Source: Celeribacter neptunius (GTDB lineage Bacteria; Pseudomonadota; Alphaproteobacteria; Rhodobacterales; Rhodobacteraceae). From it: DNA of 64,000 nt. The stretch spans positions 426,395-490,394 of the forward strand of contig NZ_FORH01000001.1 in assembly GCF_900113955.1 (NCBI RefSeq), given 5' to 3'. A program made the translations under genes and the position numbers. The notes under the pieces were generated by a model. It was not told where the DNA came from, did not search any database, and saw only the letters and a program-made list of their open reading frames with translations. Each line of letters begins with the position of its first letter. The first letter of the stretch is position 1. Shown here piece by piece: positions 28,213 through 40,517 of this stretch.

Positions 28213-30900
28213 TTACGCTTTCGCCAGATCGCGCAGCACGTAATGCAACACGCCGCCGTTTTCGACATATTCGATCTCCGGCGCGGTATCGATGCGGCAT
28301 TTGACTTTGATCACCTTCGTGCTGCCATCGTCATAGGTGATCGCACAGTCGAGGATCTCGAGCGGCTTGACCGTGTCGAGCCCGGTGATGGACACTGTCT
28401 CATCGCCGGTGAGGCCGAGGCTCTTGCGATTGTCCTCGCCGGTGAACTCGAAGGGCACGACGCCCATGCCCACGAGATTGGAGCGGTGGATACGTTCGAA
28501 ACTCTCGGCGATCACCGCCTTGACGCCCAGAAGCGCGGTGCCTTTCGCGGCCCAGTCGCGGCTTGAGCCCGCGCCATATTGTTCGCCGCCAAAGACCACG
28601 AGAGGCGTGCCTTGCTCCTGATAGGCCATGGAGGCCTCATAGATCGAGGTCTGTTCGCCATCCGGCCCCTTGGTATAGCCGCCCTCGACCCCATCGAGCA
28701 TTTCGTTCTTGATGCGGATATTGGCGAATGTGCCGCGCATCATGATCTCATGGTTGCCGCGGCGCGACCCGTAGGAGTTGAACTCGCGCGGCGCCACCTG
28801 ATGTTCGATCAGATATTTGCCGGCAGGAGTCGATTCCTTGAACGAACCGGCCGGAGAAATGTGGTCGGTGGTGACCATGTCCCCAAGGATCAGCAGCACT
28901 TTTGCGCCTTCGATATTGTGGATCGTGCCCGGTTCCGCGCCCATGCCCTGGAAATAGGGCGGGTTCTGGATATAGGTCGAGGCCGGCGGCCAATCATAGG
29001 TCTCGCCGCCCGAGACCTCGACGCCGCGCCATTTCTCGTCGCCTTTGAACACATCGGCATATTTGCTGAGGAAGGCTTCCCGCGTCACGGTCTTTTCGAC
29101 CAGCTCGGCAATCTCCTCATTGGTCGGCCAGATGTCGCGCAGGTAGACGTCATTGCCATCCTTGTCCTGGCCCAGAGGCTCGGAGGTCAGATCGATGCTC
29201 ATGTCGCCCGCCAGCGCATAGGCCACGACCAGCGGCGGCGAGGCGAGATAGTTGGCGCGCACGTCGGGCGAGATCCGGCCCTCGAAGTTGCGGTTGCCGG
29301 ACAGGACGGCGGTGGCGACGAGGTCCCCCTCGGCGATGGCCTCCGAGATCTCCTTCTGGATCGGGCCGGAGTTGCCGATACAGGTGGTGCAGCCATAGCC
29401 CACGAGGTTGAACCCGATGGCGTCGAGATCGTCCTGAAGCCCCGCGGCCTCGAGATATTCGGTCACCACCTGCGAGCCGGGGGCCAGCGAGGTCTTGACC
29501 CAGGGCTTGCGGGTCAGGCCCAGCTCATTGGCCTTGCGGGCGACAAGCCCGGCGCCGATCATCACGTAAGGGTTCGAGGTGTTGGTGCAGGACGTGATCG
29601 AGGCGATCACCACCTTGCCGGAGCACATCTCGTAATCTTCGCCCTCGACCGGGACGCATTTGCGCCATTCGCGTTTAAAAGTCTCGTCCATTTCACGGGC
29701 AAAGGCCTCACGCGCTTCGGTGAGCGGTACATAGTCCTGCGGCCGTTTCGGGCCGGAGATCGCCGGCACGATCGTGCCCATGTCGAGTTCGAGCCTGGAG
29801 GAATAGATCGGGTCATAGTCCGCGCCGCGCCAGAAACCGTTTTCCTTGGCATAGGCTTCGACCAGGGCGATCCGGTCTTCGTCCCGGCCGGTCTGGCGCA
29901 GGTAGCGCAGCGTCTCATTGTCGATCGGGAAGAAACCGCAGGTCGCGCCATATTCCGGCGCCATGTTGGCGATGGTGGCCCGTTGCGCCAGCGGCAGCTT
30001 GTCGAGCCCATCGCCGTAGAATTCGACGAATTTGCCGACGACCCCATGTTCGCGGAGCATCTCGACGACCTTGAGCACCAGATCTGTGCCGGTGGTGCCT
30101 TCGACCATCTCGCCGGTGAGTTTGAAACCGACGACCTCGGGGATCAGCATGGAGATCGGCTGACCGAGCATGGCGGCCTCCGCCTCGATCCCGCCGACGC
30201 CCCAGCCAAGGACCGCGAGCCCGTTGACCATGGTGGTGTGGCTGTCGGTGCCCACCAGCGTATCCGGGTAGGCGACCTCTTCACCGGTCTGATCGGTGTC
30301 GGACCAGACGGTCTGTGCAAGGTATTCGACGTTGACCTGGTGACAGATGCCGGTGCCCGGCGGCACGACGCGGAAATTCTCGAACGCGGTCTGGCCCCAT
30401 TTCAGGAACTGATAGCGTTCCATGTTGCGCTCGTATTCGCGGTCCACGTTCATCTGGAAGGCACGCGGGTTGCCGAATTCGTCGATCATCACCGAGTGGT
30501 CGATCACCAGATCGACCGGCACCAGCGGGTTGATCTTTTTCGCGTCCCCCCCCAAGGCCTTGATGCCGTCGCGCATGGCGGCAAGGTCCACCACGGCGGG
30601 CACGCCGGTGAAATCCTGCATCAACACGCGGGCCGGGCGATAGGCGATCTCGCGCGGGTTCTGGCCGCCATTGGCGCCCCAGTCTGCGAAGGCCTTGATG
30701 TCATCGGTGGAGACCGAGAACCCGCCATCCTCGAACCGCAGGATATTCTCGAGCACCACTTTCAAGGAGGCGGGCAGATTGGCGAAATCGCCAAACCCGG
30801 CCGCCTGGGCCGCGGGAATGGAGTAATAGGCGATGCTTTTATCGCCCACCGTCAGCGTTTTGCGGGTTTTGGCTGTGTCGATGCCAACAGTGATGGTCAT
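28213..30900 (-). CDS. acnA: Aconitate hydratase AcnA
   Basis: The 895-residue [4Fe-4S] enzyme interconverts citrate and isocitrate in the TCA cycle. The three cluster cysteines are visible in [12 protein letters not shown] and [13 protein letters not shown]. Other landmarks are [26 protein letters not shown], and the C-terminal swivel domain with [10 protein letters not shown]. It belongs to the AcnA/IRP group (domains 1-2-3-4 in order), unlike the neighbouring AcnB. Divergent from acnB with a 364-bp spacer. Confidence 0.97.
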   Translation of the reverse strand: MTITVGIDTAKTRKTLTVGDKSIAYYSIPAAQAAGFGDFANLPASLKVVLENILRFEDGGFSVSTDDIKAFADWGANGGQNPREIAYRPARVLMQDFTGVPAVVDLAAMRDGIKALGGDAKKINPLVPVDLVIDHSVMIDEFGNPRAFQMNVDREYERNMERYQFLKWGQTAFENFRVVPPGTGICHQVNVEYLAQTVWSDTDQTGEEVAYPDTLVGTDSHTTMVNGLAVLGWGVGGIEAEAAMLGQPISMLIPEVVGFKLTGEMVEGTTGTDLVLKVVEMLREHGVVGKFVEFYGDGLDKLPLAQRATIANMAPEYGATCGFFPIDNETLRYLRQTGRDEDRIALVEAYAKENGFWRGADYDPIYSSRLELDMGTIVPAISGPKRPQDYVPLTEAREAFAREMDETFKREWRKCVPVEGEDYEMCSGKVVIASITSCTNTSNPYVMIGAGLVARKANELGLTRKPWVKTSLAPGSQVVTEYLEAAGLQDDLDAIGFNLVGYGCTTCIGNSGPIQKEISEAIAEGDLVATAVLSGNRNFEGRISPDVRANYLASPPLVVAYALAGDMSIDLTSEPLGQDKDGNDVYLRDIWPTNEEIAELVEKTVTREAFLSKYADVFKGDEKWRGVEVSGGETYDWPPASTYIQNPPYFQGMGAEPGTIHNIEGAKVLLILGDMVTTDHISPAGSFKESTPAGKYLIEHQVAPREFNSYGSRRGNHEIMMRGTFANIRIKNEMLDGVEGGYTKGPDGEQTSIYEASMAYQEQGTPLVVFGGEQYGAGSSRDWAAKGTALLGVKAVIAESFERIHRSNLVGMGVVPFEFTGEDNRKSLGLTGDETVSITGLDTVKPLEILDCAITYDDGSTKVIKVKCRIDTAPEIEYVENGGVLHYVLRDLAKA

Positions 30901-31264
30901 GGAAAAGGCCTCCGGATTGAGTTCATCTGCGCGGCGAAGAGAGGAGAGTCTCGGCTGCGTGGCTCCTGTCGAATCTTAGTACATTCCAGACCTTTGTCCA
31001 TCATCTCTCCATCATCTCTCTGCCGTCTTGCGGCCGCGCCCGGCGATTTCGGATTTCCGGGGCGGGAACGGTGATGGCGAGGGCTGTGCGAGTGGACAGC
31101 CGGGGGCGGCGTGGCTAGAAGAATGCCAGCAACGGCCGCCGAATATCTTGCAACTGGGATGCGTCTGGTATACGACGGCATACAACAGCCCTGAGACTCG
31201 GATCGTCGCCTCTGAGAGCGGTCCGGATTTCGGGCGTTTTAGTCACTCAAATGTAGGGATCGTC
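30901..31264. promoter_or_regulatory. 364-bp divergent control region of acnA and acnB
   Basis: Contains the promoters of both aconitases but no gene. The clearest element is GTATAC-GACG-GCATAC (31168-31183), an inverted repeat with one mismatch, set in a wider dyad and about 82 bp before the acnB start. Its form recalls GntR/FadR-family operators. The part nearest acnA has a repeated CATCATCTCTC stretch (around 31000-31020). Confidence 0.4.
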
Positions 31265-34054
<2,790 letters not shown>

Positions 34055-34096
34055 GGCCCGCGCAGGTCTGAGCCTGCGTGCGTTTGACATCGAGAT

Positions 34097-34130
34097 CGGG
34101 GCGGCACAGTGCATGTGTCGCCCCGTTTCC
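34097..34130 (+). terminator. Terminator of acnB
   Basis: CGGGGCG (34097-34103) pairs with CGCCCCG (34119-34125), and the stem extends inward by about five more pairs including a G-T; TTT follows. A smaller CGCAGG/CCTGCG hairpin precedes it at 34061-34078. Confidence 0.75.
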
Positions 34131-34300
34131 GTTCCGGCCTTCCGTTCCGGGGGCGGTTCCGCCGCAGGGCCATTGGCTCTGTTTCATGCGCGGGCAGGTG
34201 ATGAAAAACTGTCTAAAATTGTTCGGAATTGACCGGGGATTCAACATTTGAACGGCAAGATACGCAGGTTCGTTGTCCTGTTTAGAAATGGAATACCGTC

Positions 34301-34957
34301 ATGTTGAAAGTCTTCGCTGCGCTGGTCGCCCCAGTGACCGCCCCCGTGACCACCGCTATGACCGCCGCGCTTGTTGCCAGCTCTCTGGCGGGCGTGCCCG
34401 CCACGGCCAGCGAACCGGTGCTCGACAGCGAATATACGCCGCTGATGCTGGTCTATATGCTTCTGACGGTGGAGAAATGGACCCATGATCCGGTGCTGAT
34501 CGCGGCGATCCGGGCGCAGAATGCCGAGACCTCCGGCCTGTCCGACACGGATATCCTGGCCCAGGACGCGGCCTGGCGCACGGCCCAGTCCGCCGATCCG
34601 ATGATCCGGCAGGTGCTGGACAATCCGGCCGCCGATCTGCTGCGGAACAAGAGTGCCGGCAGCGCTGGGCTGATCTCCGAGGTCATCCTCACCGATGCCA
34701 GGGGCCTCAATGTCGCCACCACCCAGATGACCTCGGATTACTGGCAGGGCGACGAGGCCAAGCATCAGGAGACCTATGGGATCGGGCCGGGGGCTGTGCA
34801 TATCGATGATCTGGCCATCGACACCTCGACCGGCGTGTTTCAGGGGCAGGGGGCGATGACGGTGACCGACCCGGAGACCGGCGAGGCCATCGGCGCGATC
34901 ACCGTCGGTTTCGTGCCGGGCATGTTCTGGGAGCGGGAAGACGAGCGGCGCAACTGA
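34301..34957 (+). CDS. Secreted stand-alone PDC/Cache-like sensor domain protein (copy 1)
   Basis: A 218-residue protein with an N-terminal signal segment (about residues 1-37, ending ...PATA) and one globular domain. The region ISEVILTDARGLNVATTQMT-SDYWQGDEAKHQ followed by IDTSTGVFQGQGA and EAIGAITVG is the pattern of extracytoplasmic PDC/Cache sensor domains of chemoreceptors and histidine kinases. There is no second transmembrane segment or cytoplasmic signalling module, so it is a free or N-anchored periplasmic domain. It is paralogous to the protein at 36225-36821. Confidence 0.75.
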   Translation: MLKVFAALVAPVTAPVTTAMTAALVASSLAGVPATASEPVLDSEYTPLMLVYMLLTVEKWTHDPVLIAAIRAQNAETSGLSDTDILAQDAAWRTAQSADPMIRQVLDNPAADLLRNKSAGSAGLISEVILTDARGLNVATTQMTSDYWQGDEAKHQETYGIGPGAVHIDDLAIDTSTGVFQGQGAMTVTDPETGEAIGAITVGFVPGMFWEREDERRN

Positions 34958-35179
34958 CAGAGACCACCGAGAGAGGCGGCAGAGCGATCTGATGATCTGC
35001 GCCCCGTCACGGACCGCTTTCGGGCTGGTCCGGGCGGGGCGTTTCCATTTGAGATGTCAATCCGCCACAGGTTCCCGGCAAATTCACGTCAAACGCGGCT
35101 GTAACAGCTTCTCGCAAATCCTTGATTGGCCTCACGCGGGCGAAGCGCTTACATCTGTAGAGCAACCGATGGAGCCTCT

Positions 35180-36001
35180 ATGCGACAGATTCTGGCAGTG
35201 CTGACCCACATGACCCCCTCCCGCAGTCTTGCAGGAGGGATTTTTGCGGCCAGCCTGACCCTGTTTGCGATTGGCCTCGGCCCGCAAGCGGCGAGCGCCC
35301 AGAGTGTCGCAGAGGCTGGCAGAGCCCCGGTCCCGACGCCGCAATTCGCCGACGAGCCACTGATCGTGGTGGAGCTGTTCACCTCGCAGGGCTGTTCGTC
35401 CTGCCCGCCCGCCGATCAGATGATGGGCGAGCTGGCGACCCATGACGGGGTGCTGCCGCTGTCGCTGCATGTCGATTACTGGGATTATATCGGCTGGCGC
35501 GATGCCTTTGCCCAACCCGAATTCACCCGGCGTCAGAAAGCCTATGCCCATGCCGCGGGCAAGCGCACGATCTACACGCCGCAGATGGTGGTGCAGGGCA
35601 TCGATCATCTGGTGGGGGCCAAGCCGATGCTCCTGGCGGATCTGATCCTGAGACATCGGGAAAACGCCGGGGCGCCGGTGTCGCTGTCGCTGCGGCGCGA
35701 GGGCGAGGCCCTGTCGATCGAGGCGATCCCGACCGGCGTTCTGCCCTCTGCGATGCGGCTCCTGGTGGTGCGCTACGATCCGCATGAGCGGGTCGAGATC
35801 GACCGGGGCGAAAATGCCGGGCGGGTGATCGATTACACCAATATCGTCACCGAATTGCGTCCCGTGGGCGACTGGAACGGGGTGGCGCCGCTGGTGGTCT
35901 CCGATGTGAGCCTGCCGGGCCCGGCGCATACCGCCGTCATCCTGCAAACCGTGACCCCGCGCGGACCGGGCGCCATTCTCGCGGCCCAACGCGCCGACTG
36001 A
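35180..36001 (+). CDS. DUF1223 domain protein (thioredoxin-like, exported)
   Basis: A 273-residue exported protein. After a signal segment (about residues 18-40, GIFAASLTLFAIGL...AASA) comes VVELFTSQGCSSCPPADQMM, whose C-S-S-C pair resembles a thioredoxin-type active site, then LHVDYWDYIGWRDAFAQPEFTRRQ, the DUF1223 signature. Function is not established; the motif suggests a periplasmic redox role. DUF1223 genes often accompany aconitase in this family, which matches the location. ATG 35180 with GGAG upstream. Confidence 0.85.
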   Translation: MRQILAVLTHMTPSRSLAGGIFAASLTLFAIGLGPQAASAQSVAEAGRAPVPTPQFADEPLIVVELFTSQGCSSCPPADQMMGELATHDGVLPLSLHVDYWDYIGWRDAFAQPEFTRRQKAYAHAAGKRTIYTPQMVVQGIDHLVGAKPMLLADLILRHRENAGAPVSLSLRREGEALSIEAIPTGVLPSAMRLLVVRYDPHERVEIDRGENAGRVIDYTNIVTELRPVGDWNGVAPLVVSDVSLPGPAHTAVILQTVTPRGPGAILAAQRAD

Positions 36002-36120
36002 TCGCGTCATCGGGGGGCGGGGCTTGTCTGGTAGGCTGGTCCTCTGGTTGGCGGCGGCGGTCGGGGCGGCGGCGAAGCGTGCTCCGATATGGCGCCGCGG
36101 TGCAGCTTAATTTCATATAA

Positions 36121-36133
36121 AGAAATCATTTCT
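36121..36133. promoter_or_regulatory. Palindrome upstream of PDC copy 2
   Basis: AGAAAT-C-ATTTCT is a perfect palindrome in an AT-rich patch about 92 bp before the start at 36225, suitable for a promoter-proximal operator. Confidence 0.3.
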
Positions 36134-36224
36134 ATTCATGGAAACTCTTAACCCGGGGGGATGTTGTGCGCCCTGTGGCCGACAGCCTCCCGGTTTTGAC
36201 CTGTAGTGATCCATGGAGTCCCAT

Positions 36225-36821
36225 ATGCGCCTTTTTGAAAAAGCAACTGCCGTCGCCTTCTCCCTTGCTGTTCTGAGCAGCGGTTCCGGGGTGATGTCGG
36301 CACAGGCCGCAGAGGGATCAGACGCGTTGCGCAGCTATTTCGACACGGTGATCGCGCCGGAGCTGAGCGACCCGCTGCTGCTCGGCGCCATCCGCCAGCA
36401 GAACGAAAAGACCAGCGGGTTGAGCGAAGACAAGATCATCAGCCTCGACAAGGCCTGGCGGGCTCAGGTGGACACCGATGACCACCCGATGGTCGATGAG
36501 GTGCTCTCCGGCAAACTGCCCCGCAAACTGAACTCCGTCGTGGCCGCCGCCGGCGGGGTGATCACCGAGGTTTTCGTCATGGATGCGCTGGGTCTGAATG
36601 TCGCCGCCTCCATGGCCACGTCGGATTACTGGCAAGGTGACGAAGGCAAGTTCCAGAACACCTTTGGTGTCGGGGTCGGTGCGGTGGAGATCGGCGAGCC
36701 GGAATTCGACATTTCGACCGGCGTGTCCCAGGCGCAGATTTCCGCGACGATCACAGATCCGGCCACCGGCAAGCCGATCGGTGCGATCACCGTCGGGGTG
36801 ATTGCCGATCTGCTGATGTGA
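36225..36821 (+). CDS. Secreted stand-alone PDC/Cache-like sensor domain protein (copy 2)
   Basis: A 198-residue paralogue of the 34301-34957 protein. Signal peptide MRLFEKATAVAFSLAVLSSG... with probable cleavage after AQA, then a single domain with VFVMDALGLNVAASMATSDY, WQGDEGKFQNTFGVG, FDISTGVSQAQIS and KPIGAITVG. ATG 36225 is chosen over ATG 36213 because GGAG lies 7 bases before it and the signal peptide starts there. No transmitter domain follows. It may be a ligand-binding protein for a separate membrane sensor; that is inference. Confidence 0.75.
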   Translation: MRLFEKATAVAFSLAVLSSGSGVMSAQAAEGSDALRSYFDTVIAPELSDPLLLGAIRQQNEKTSGLSEDKIISLDKAWRAQVDTDDHPMVDEVLSGKLPRKLNSVVAAAGGVITEVFVMDALGLNVAASMATSDYWQGDEGKFQNTFGVGVGAVEIGEPEFDISTGVSQAQISATITDPATGKPIGAITVGVIADLLM

Positions 36822-36900
36822 TCGCCCGGGCGGCTGAGCGCTGATCACCTGACCGCGACAGAAATCTGCGGCGTCGGAGGGGCCCGGCGCCGTTTCCATG

Positions 36901-37836
36901 TCAGAGTTGTTCTTCGTCCGGTTCGGGGCTGAGCTTCGTCTCCGGCGGCAGACGCTCCGGCTTCCAGCGCCGGTGAATCCAGAACCATTGCTCCATATGA
37001 TCACGGGTGATCGCCTCGAGACTGTCGTTGAGCGCCTGCGCCATTTCTTCTGCCGTGCCATGCGGCACCGGGGCTTCGACCTGGACCTTGAAATGCAGCC
37101 CGTCTTCGAGGCGCACGCCGTAGATCGGGATCAGCAGAGCATCGTATTTCAGCGCCAGTTCGGCGGCCGAGAGCGCCGTGCGCACCGGCTTGCCGAAATA
37201 GGTCAGCATCGCGCCCTGATGCACATAGACATCCGAGAGAAAGCCGATCATTCCGCCGGATTTCAGATGTTTCAGCAATTGCGCATAGCCGCGGCGCCCG
37301 CGCGGGAACAAAGGCTGGCCGATGGTGCCGATCGCCTTCACGTAATGTTCGTTGAAGAACTTGTTCTTCATCGGATTGTAGAGCGAGCCGACATCATAGC
37401 CATGGGCAATGAGGGCGGCGCGCGGCACGTCGTAATTGCCGAAATGCCCGGTATGCAGGATCACCGGGCGTCGCGCGTCGCGCGCCTCGCGCAGGATCTC
37501 GGCACCGGGGCCGTCAAAGCGGATGTCCTTCATCTTGGCGATGAATTCGGAGCCTGAATAGATCTCGATCAGGGTGCGCCCGGCATTGTCGGCAACGTCG
37601 CGCATCAGCCGTTTGACCTCGGCCTCCGGCAGATCCGGCATCACATGGGCGAGATTGTCGCGCACCCGTTTGTCATAGCCCGCCAGGGGGGCAAAGACCC
37701 GCGACATGAACCAGCCCATGGCGCGCACCCGGCGGGCATAAGGCAGGGACAGCGCCAGCGCCAGCACGCCACGGGTGGCGAGATTGCCGATATACTGGCC
37801 GAGGCTGCCCTCGATCTCTCCGCGTTTGATCTTCAT
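36901..37836 (-). CDS. Lysophospholipid acyltransferase family protein (LpxL/HtrB-like)
   Basis: A 311-residue acyltransferase of the lipid A biosynthesis type. The catalytic H-x4-D motif is in HTGHFGNYD, and the RRGYAQLLKHLKSGGMIGFLSD block and later QWFWIHRRWKPE are characteristic of the family. It is expected to add a secondary acyl chain to lipid A or to acylate a related lipid at the inner membrane. It begins 12 bp after the DMT transporter stop, so the two are probably cotranscribed. Confidence 0.9.
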   Translation of the reverse strand: MKIKRGEIEGSLGQYIGNLATRGVLALALSLPYARRVRAMGWFMSRVFAPLAGYDKRVRDNLAHVMPDLPEAEVKRLMRDVADNAGRTLIEIYSGSEFIAKMKDIRFDGPGAEILREARDARRPVILHTGHFGNYDVPRAALIAHGYDVGSLYNPMKNKFFNEHYVKAIGTIGQPLFPRGRRGYAQLLKHLKSGGMIGFLSDVYVHQGAMLTYFGKPVRTALSAAELALKYDALLIPIYGVRLEDGLHFKVQVEAPVPHGTAEEMAQALNDSLEAITRDHMEQWFWIHRRWKPERLPPETKLSPEPDEEQL

Positions 37837-37848
37837 TCCCGTCCCGTT

Positions 37849-38748
37849 TCAGGTGGCGTCACGGCCCTTCGGGACCGTCTCGCGCGCCATGTTTTCCCTG
37901 TGCCAGACATAGAGCCCGGCCGCCACGATCACAAGGGCACCGAGCACGGTGAAACGATCCGGCACGGCGCCGAAGACCAGCAGCCCCCAGCCCGAGGCAG
38001 CCAGCAGACCGGCATAGGAAAAAGGCGCGATCGAGGAGGCCTCGGCCTCCGCATAGGCGCGGATCATCATCATCTGACCGATCGTGCCGAGACAGCCGAT
38101 CACCAGCATCAGCGCCAGCGCGGGACCGTCCGGGGCGACCCAGCGGAACGGCACGATCAGGCTCAGGATGCCGGTGCAGATCAGCCCGGAATACAAAAGT
38201 CCGGTGAGCGGGCTTTCCTTGAGCCCGATGTGGCGGGTGGCGAGCGCATATCCGGCCAGACAGACGGCCGAGCCCAGCGGCCAGAGCGAGGCGAGCTGAA
38301 ACACCGAACTGCCCGGGCGGATGATGATCAGCGCGCCGATCAGCGCCGCGGCGATCCCGGCCATGCGGCGCGTGCCGACCTTTTCGCCCAGGATCAGCGC
38401 CGCACCGAGGGTGATCAGCACCGGGGCGAGATCCGCCACGGCGGTGGCCTCGGCCAGGCCGACGGTCTGCAAGGCCTTGAAGAAACAGGCGGCGGCGGCA
38501 AGCTGCATCAACCCGCGGGCGAGTTGCAACCACGGGTGCTCGGTCCGGAGCGCGCGGCGCAAGCGCGGCGCGAAGATCAGCAAGAGCACCGCGAGCTGAC
38601 CGCCATAGCGGGCCCAGAGCACCTGTGACAGATCGACTCTCTGGCCCAGCAGTTTCGCCACCATATCCATGGAGGCAAAGACCGTGACCGAGACCAGCAT
38701 GTAGAGGATGCCGCGGGAATGCGCGGGCAGGCGGGAAAACCAAATCAT
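37849..38748 (-). CDS. EamA/DMT family transporter
   Basis: A 299-residue inner-membrane protein with about ten helices arranged as two EamA repeats (first repeat ~5-140, second ~150-285). It resembles exporters of amino acids or metabolites (RhaT/DMT superfamily) but the substrate cannot be told. Upstream gene of a probable two-gene operon with the LpxL-like acyltransferase. A perfect inverted repeat at 38771-38798 precedes it. Confidence 0.88.
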   Translation of the reverse strand: MIWFSRLPAHSRGILYMLVSVTVFASMDMVAKLLGQRVDLSQVLWARYGGQLAVLLLIFAPRLRRALRTEHPWLQLARGLMQLAAAACFFKALQTVGLAEATAVADLAPVLITLGAALILGEKVGTRRMAGIAAALIGALIIIRPGSSVFQLASLWPLGSAVCLAGYALATRHIGLKESPLTGLLYSGLICTGILSLIVPFRWVAPDGPALALMLVIGCLGTIGQMMMIRAYAEAEASSIAPFSYAGLLAASGWGLLVFGAVPDRFTVLGALVIVAAGLYVWHRENMARETVPKGRDAT

Positions 38749-38770
38749 GGCGAGACGCTAGGGGCGGGTC

Positions 38771-38798
38771 TGCATTTTGTCCATAGAGTCAAAATGCA
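38771..38798. promoter_or_regulatory. Perfect 9-bp inverted repeat between fliG and the DMT gene
   Basis: TGCATTTTG (38771-38779) and CAAAATGCA (38790-38798) with a 10-bp spacer. It has no T run for a terminator on either strand. The one-turn spacing of the half sites suits a dimeric regulator upstream of the DMT/acyltransferase pair. Confidence 0.4.
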
Positions 38799-38873
38799 AG
38801 CGGCATCTGCAGGCTGGCCTGCCTGTCACGACGGATGATGCCTGGCTGTCGTATGCCAGACGGCAATCGGGGC

Positions 38874-39974
38874 TCAATCGTCGCCGGTCAACAGGAAGAT
38901 CTCGCCGGAGGATTCGAGATCGCGGATCGCGGCCACCACGGCGTTCATCGCCTCTTCGGCGTCGGTCTCCTTGACCTTGCCCAAGTTGTCCATTTCTTCG
39001 CGCAGCCCCTCGGCCATGCGTTTGGACATGTTCGAGAGGATGAACTCGGTGGATTTCGCGGCATCGCCGGTGGCGCCGGCAAGCGCCTTGATCAGCTGTT
39101 CCTGTTCGACGCCACGCACCACTTTGGCGACATCGCGCGGATCGATCCGTGTGGCGATATTGGCAAAGGTGAAAATGTTGCGGCGGACCTCGTCGGCGAA
39201 ATCCTTGTCGGTTTCATCCAGCCCTTCAAGCACGCCTTCGCGGGTGGCCGAGGAGGAGAAATTGAGGATGGCGCCGACGCGTTCGGGGGGCTCTTCGGTG
39301 AAGGCAAAGGTCGGTTGCGAGTCGAGCTGGGCCGCCAGAGAGATGCCGATGCGCTGCACCACTTCGGGCGAGACGGAGGCGGTCATCGAGATCGCATAGG
39401 CGACGCGGCGGGCGCGCTCGCCCGGCAACATCGACATGAGCTGGGCGGCCTTTGCCACCTTGAGTTTCGACAGCAGAACCGCGCCCACTTCCACGCTTTC
39501 CTCCTGCAGGATTGGTAGGAGGCGGGGAATGTCCACATCGGCAATGCGCTGCCACGGATCACCAGTGAGCGAGAACCCGGCATTGGAACGCAGTTTCGAG
39601 GCGGTGGTGGGTGAGATCGTGCCGTCGAGCACATTGAGCGCGCCTTCGAGACCGCCGGGGAAAGACAGCCCGATGGCTTCGAGCTCTTCGAGGAATTCCT
39701 CGACCACGGAGGTCAGCGTGTTCTTGTCGATATAGCGCAGATCGGTGAGCTGATGCGCCAGTTCGACCTGCATTTCCTCGGGGAAGCTGGCCAGCGGCAG
39801 TTTGACTTCCTGCGCGGCGAGAAGTTTGACGATGATCGCCGCCTTGGCGCGTTTCGGCAGGCGCGCAGGCATGCGCGAGACCGGCGGGGGCATGTCGAAA
39901 TCGCCCATCCCACCAAAGTCACCCAGATCGGGCAGAGATCCCATATCGTCGGAAATTTGCGGTAACCCGTCCAC
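38874..39974 (-). CDS. fliG: Flagellar motor switch protein FliG
   Basis: A 366-residue FliG, part of the rotor C-ring that contacts the stator and sets rotation direction. The N-terminal ~35 residues are an Asp/Gly/Pro-rich extension, then KRAKAAIIVKLL starts the FliG N-domain. The C-terminal domain has IFTFANIATRIDPRDVAKVVRGVEQEQLIKALAGA and RMAEGLREEMD with the charged torque-helix residues. The start is GTG 39974, with ATG 39944 as an alternative. No other flagellar gene is nearby. Confidence 0.92.
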   Translation of the reverse strand: MDGLPQISDDMGSLPDLGDFGGMGDFDMPPPVSRMPARLPKRAKAAIIVKLLAAQEVKLPLASFPEEMQVELAHQLTDLRYIDKNTLTSVVEEFLEELEAIGLSFPGGLEGALNVLDGTISPTTASKLRSNAGFSLTGDPWQRIADVDIPRLLPILQEESVEVGAVLLSKLKVAKAAQLMSMLPGERARRVAYAISMTASVSPEVVQRIGISLAAQLDSQPTFAFTEEPPERVGAILNFSSSATREGVLEGLDETDKDFADEVRRNIFTFANIATRIDPRDVAKVVRGVEQEQLIKALAGATGDAAKSTEFILSNMSKRMAEGLREEMDNLGKVKETDAEEAMNAVVAAIRDLESSGEIFLLTGDD

Positions 39975-40208
39975 GCGCGCCTCTTTGCCTTTTCGTGATG
40001 CCTTTTCGCGATCACGTCACGATTCATGTCGTTGCTCATGTCGTCGCGACAGATCATGCGCGTTTCACACCATGACCGATTCATGTCGCAACGGGCCCAC
40101 CATGGCGGAGGAGCCTTAACGCAAAGTGACTCGCGCGCGGAAATGATCCGGAAATTTACCAAAAATTTTGCGGGCTTGCGCGGAACGGCCGGGTGGCGCG
40201 GGCTGGGT

Positions 40209-40373
40209 TCAGCCCACCACCTGTTCGACGCAGCTGCCGGTTTCCTTGTCCCATGTATAGCCATCCGCGCAGGAGGCGGTCTTTTGTTCATGGGGGCAGG
40301 TGTAGCTCTGAGCCAGAGCAGGGCCGCCCAGCGGGGCGAGGAGGGCGAGGAGGAATAGAGTGCGTTTCAACAT
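40209..40373 (-). CDS. 54-residue secreted Cys-containing protein (chitin-binding CBM14-like)
   Basis: ATG at 40373, with GGGAGA about 5 bases upstream, to TGA at 40209. The first 22 residues are a clear signal peptide (MLKRTLFLLALLAPLGG.. cleaved after LAQ). The mature 32 residues contain three cysteines (YTCPHEQ, ASCADGY, GSCVEQ) and the W-D pair of TWDKETGSC, recalling the peritrophin-A/CBM14 pattern C..C.dG..wd...g.C. Odd cysteine number and small size leave the fold uncertain. It lies downstream of purB on the same strand. Confidence 0.7.
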   Translation of the reverse strand: MLKRTLFLLALLAPLGGPALAQSYTCPHEQKTASCADGYTWDKETGSCVEQVVG

Positions 40374-40443
40374 GAAAATCTCCCGAAAGCATGAGCCTCC
40401 AGGAGATCATATCATAGAATCACGAGATTTCTCAGTGTCGGCT

Positions 40444-40472
40444 GCCCCGGGCGGCGTGTCTTCGCCCGGGGC
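40444..40472 (-). terminator. Strong hairpin downstream of purB
   Basis: GCCCCGGGCG (40444-40453) and CGCCCGGGGC (40463-40472) form a perfect 10-bp stem with a 9-base loop. There is no T run, so it may be a factor-dependent terminator or RNA-stabilising structure between purB and the small secreted gene. Confidence 0.45.
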
Positions 40473-40517
40473 GCACAGTTATGCGCCACACATCAGCAGA
40501 CACCGGGCCGGCGTGGT

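Noticed and set aside
27860-28300. Several short overlapping frames downstream of acnA
   Set aside because: They lack SD sequences, differ in frame without coding bias, and overlap the acnA terminator.
28579-31074. An 831-codon open frame antisense to acnA
   Set aside because: Same GC-bias effect; no family features, and acnA on the other strand is unambiguous.
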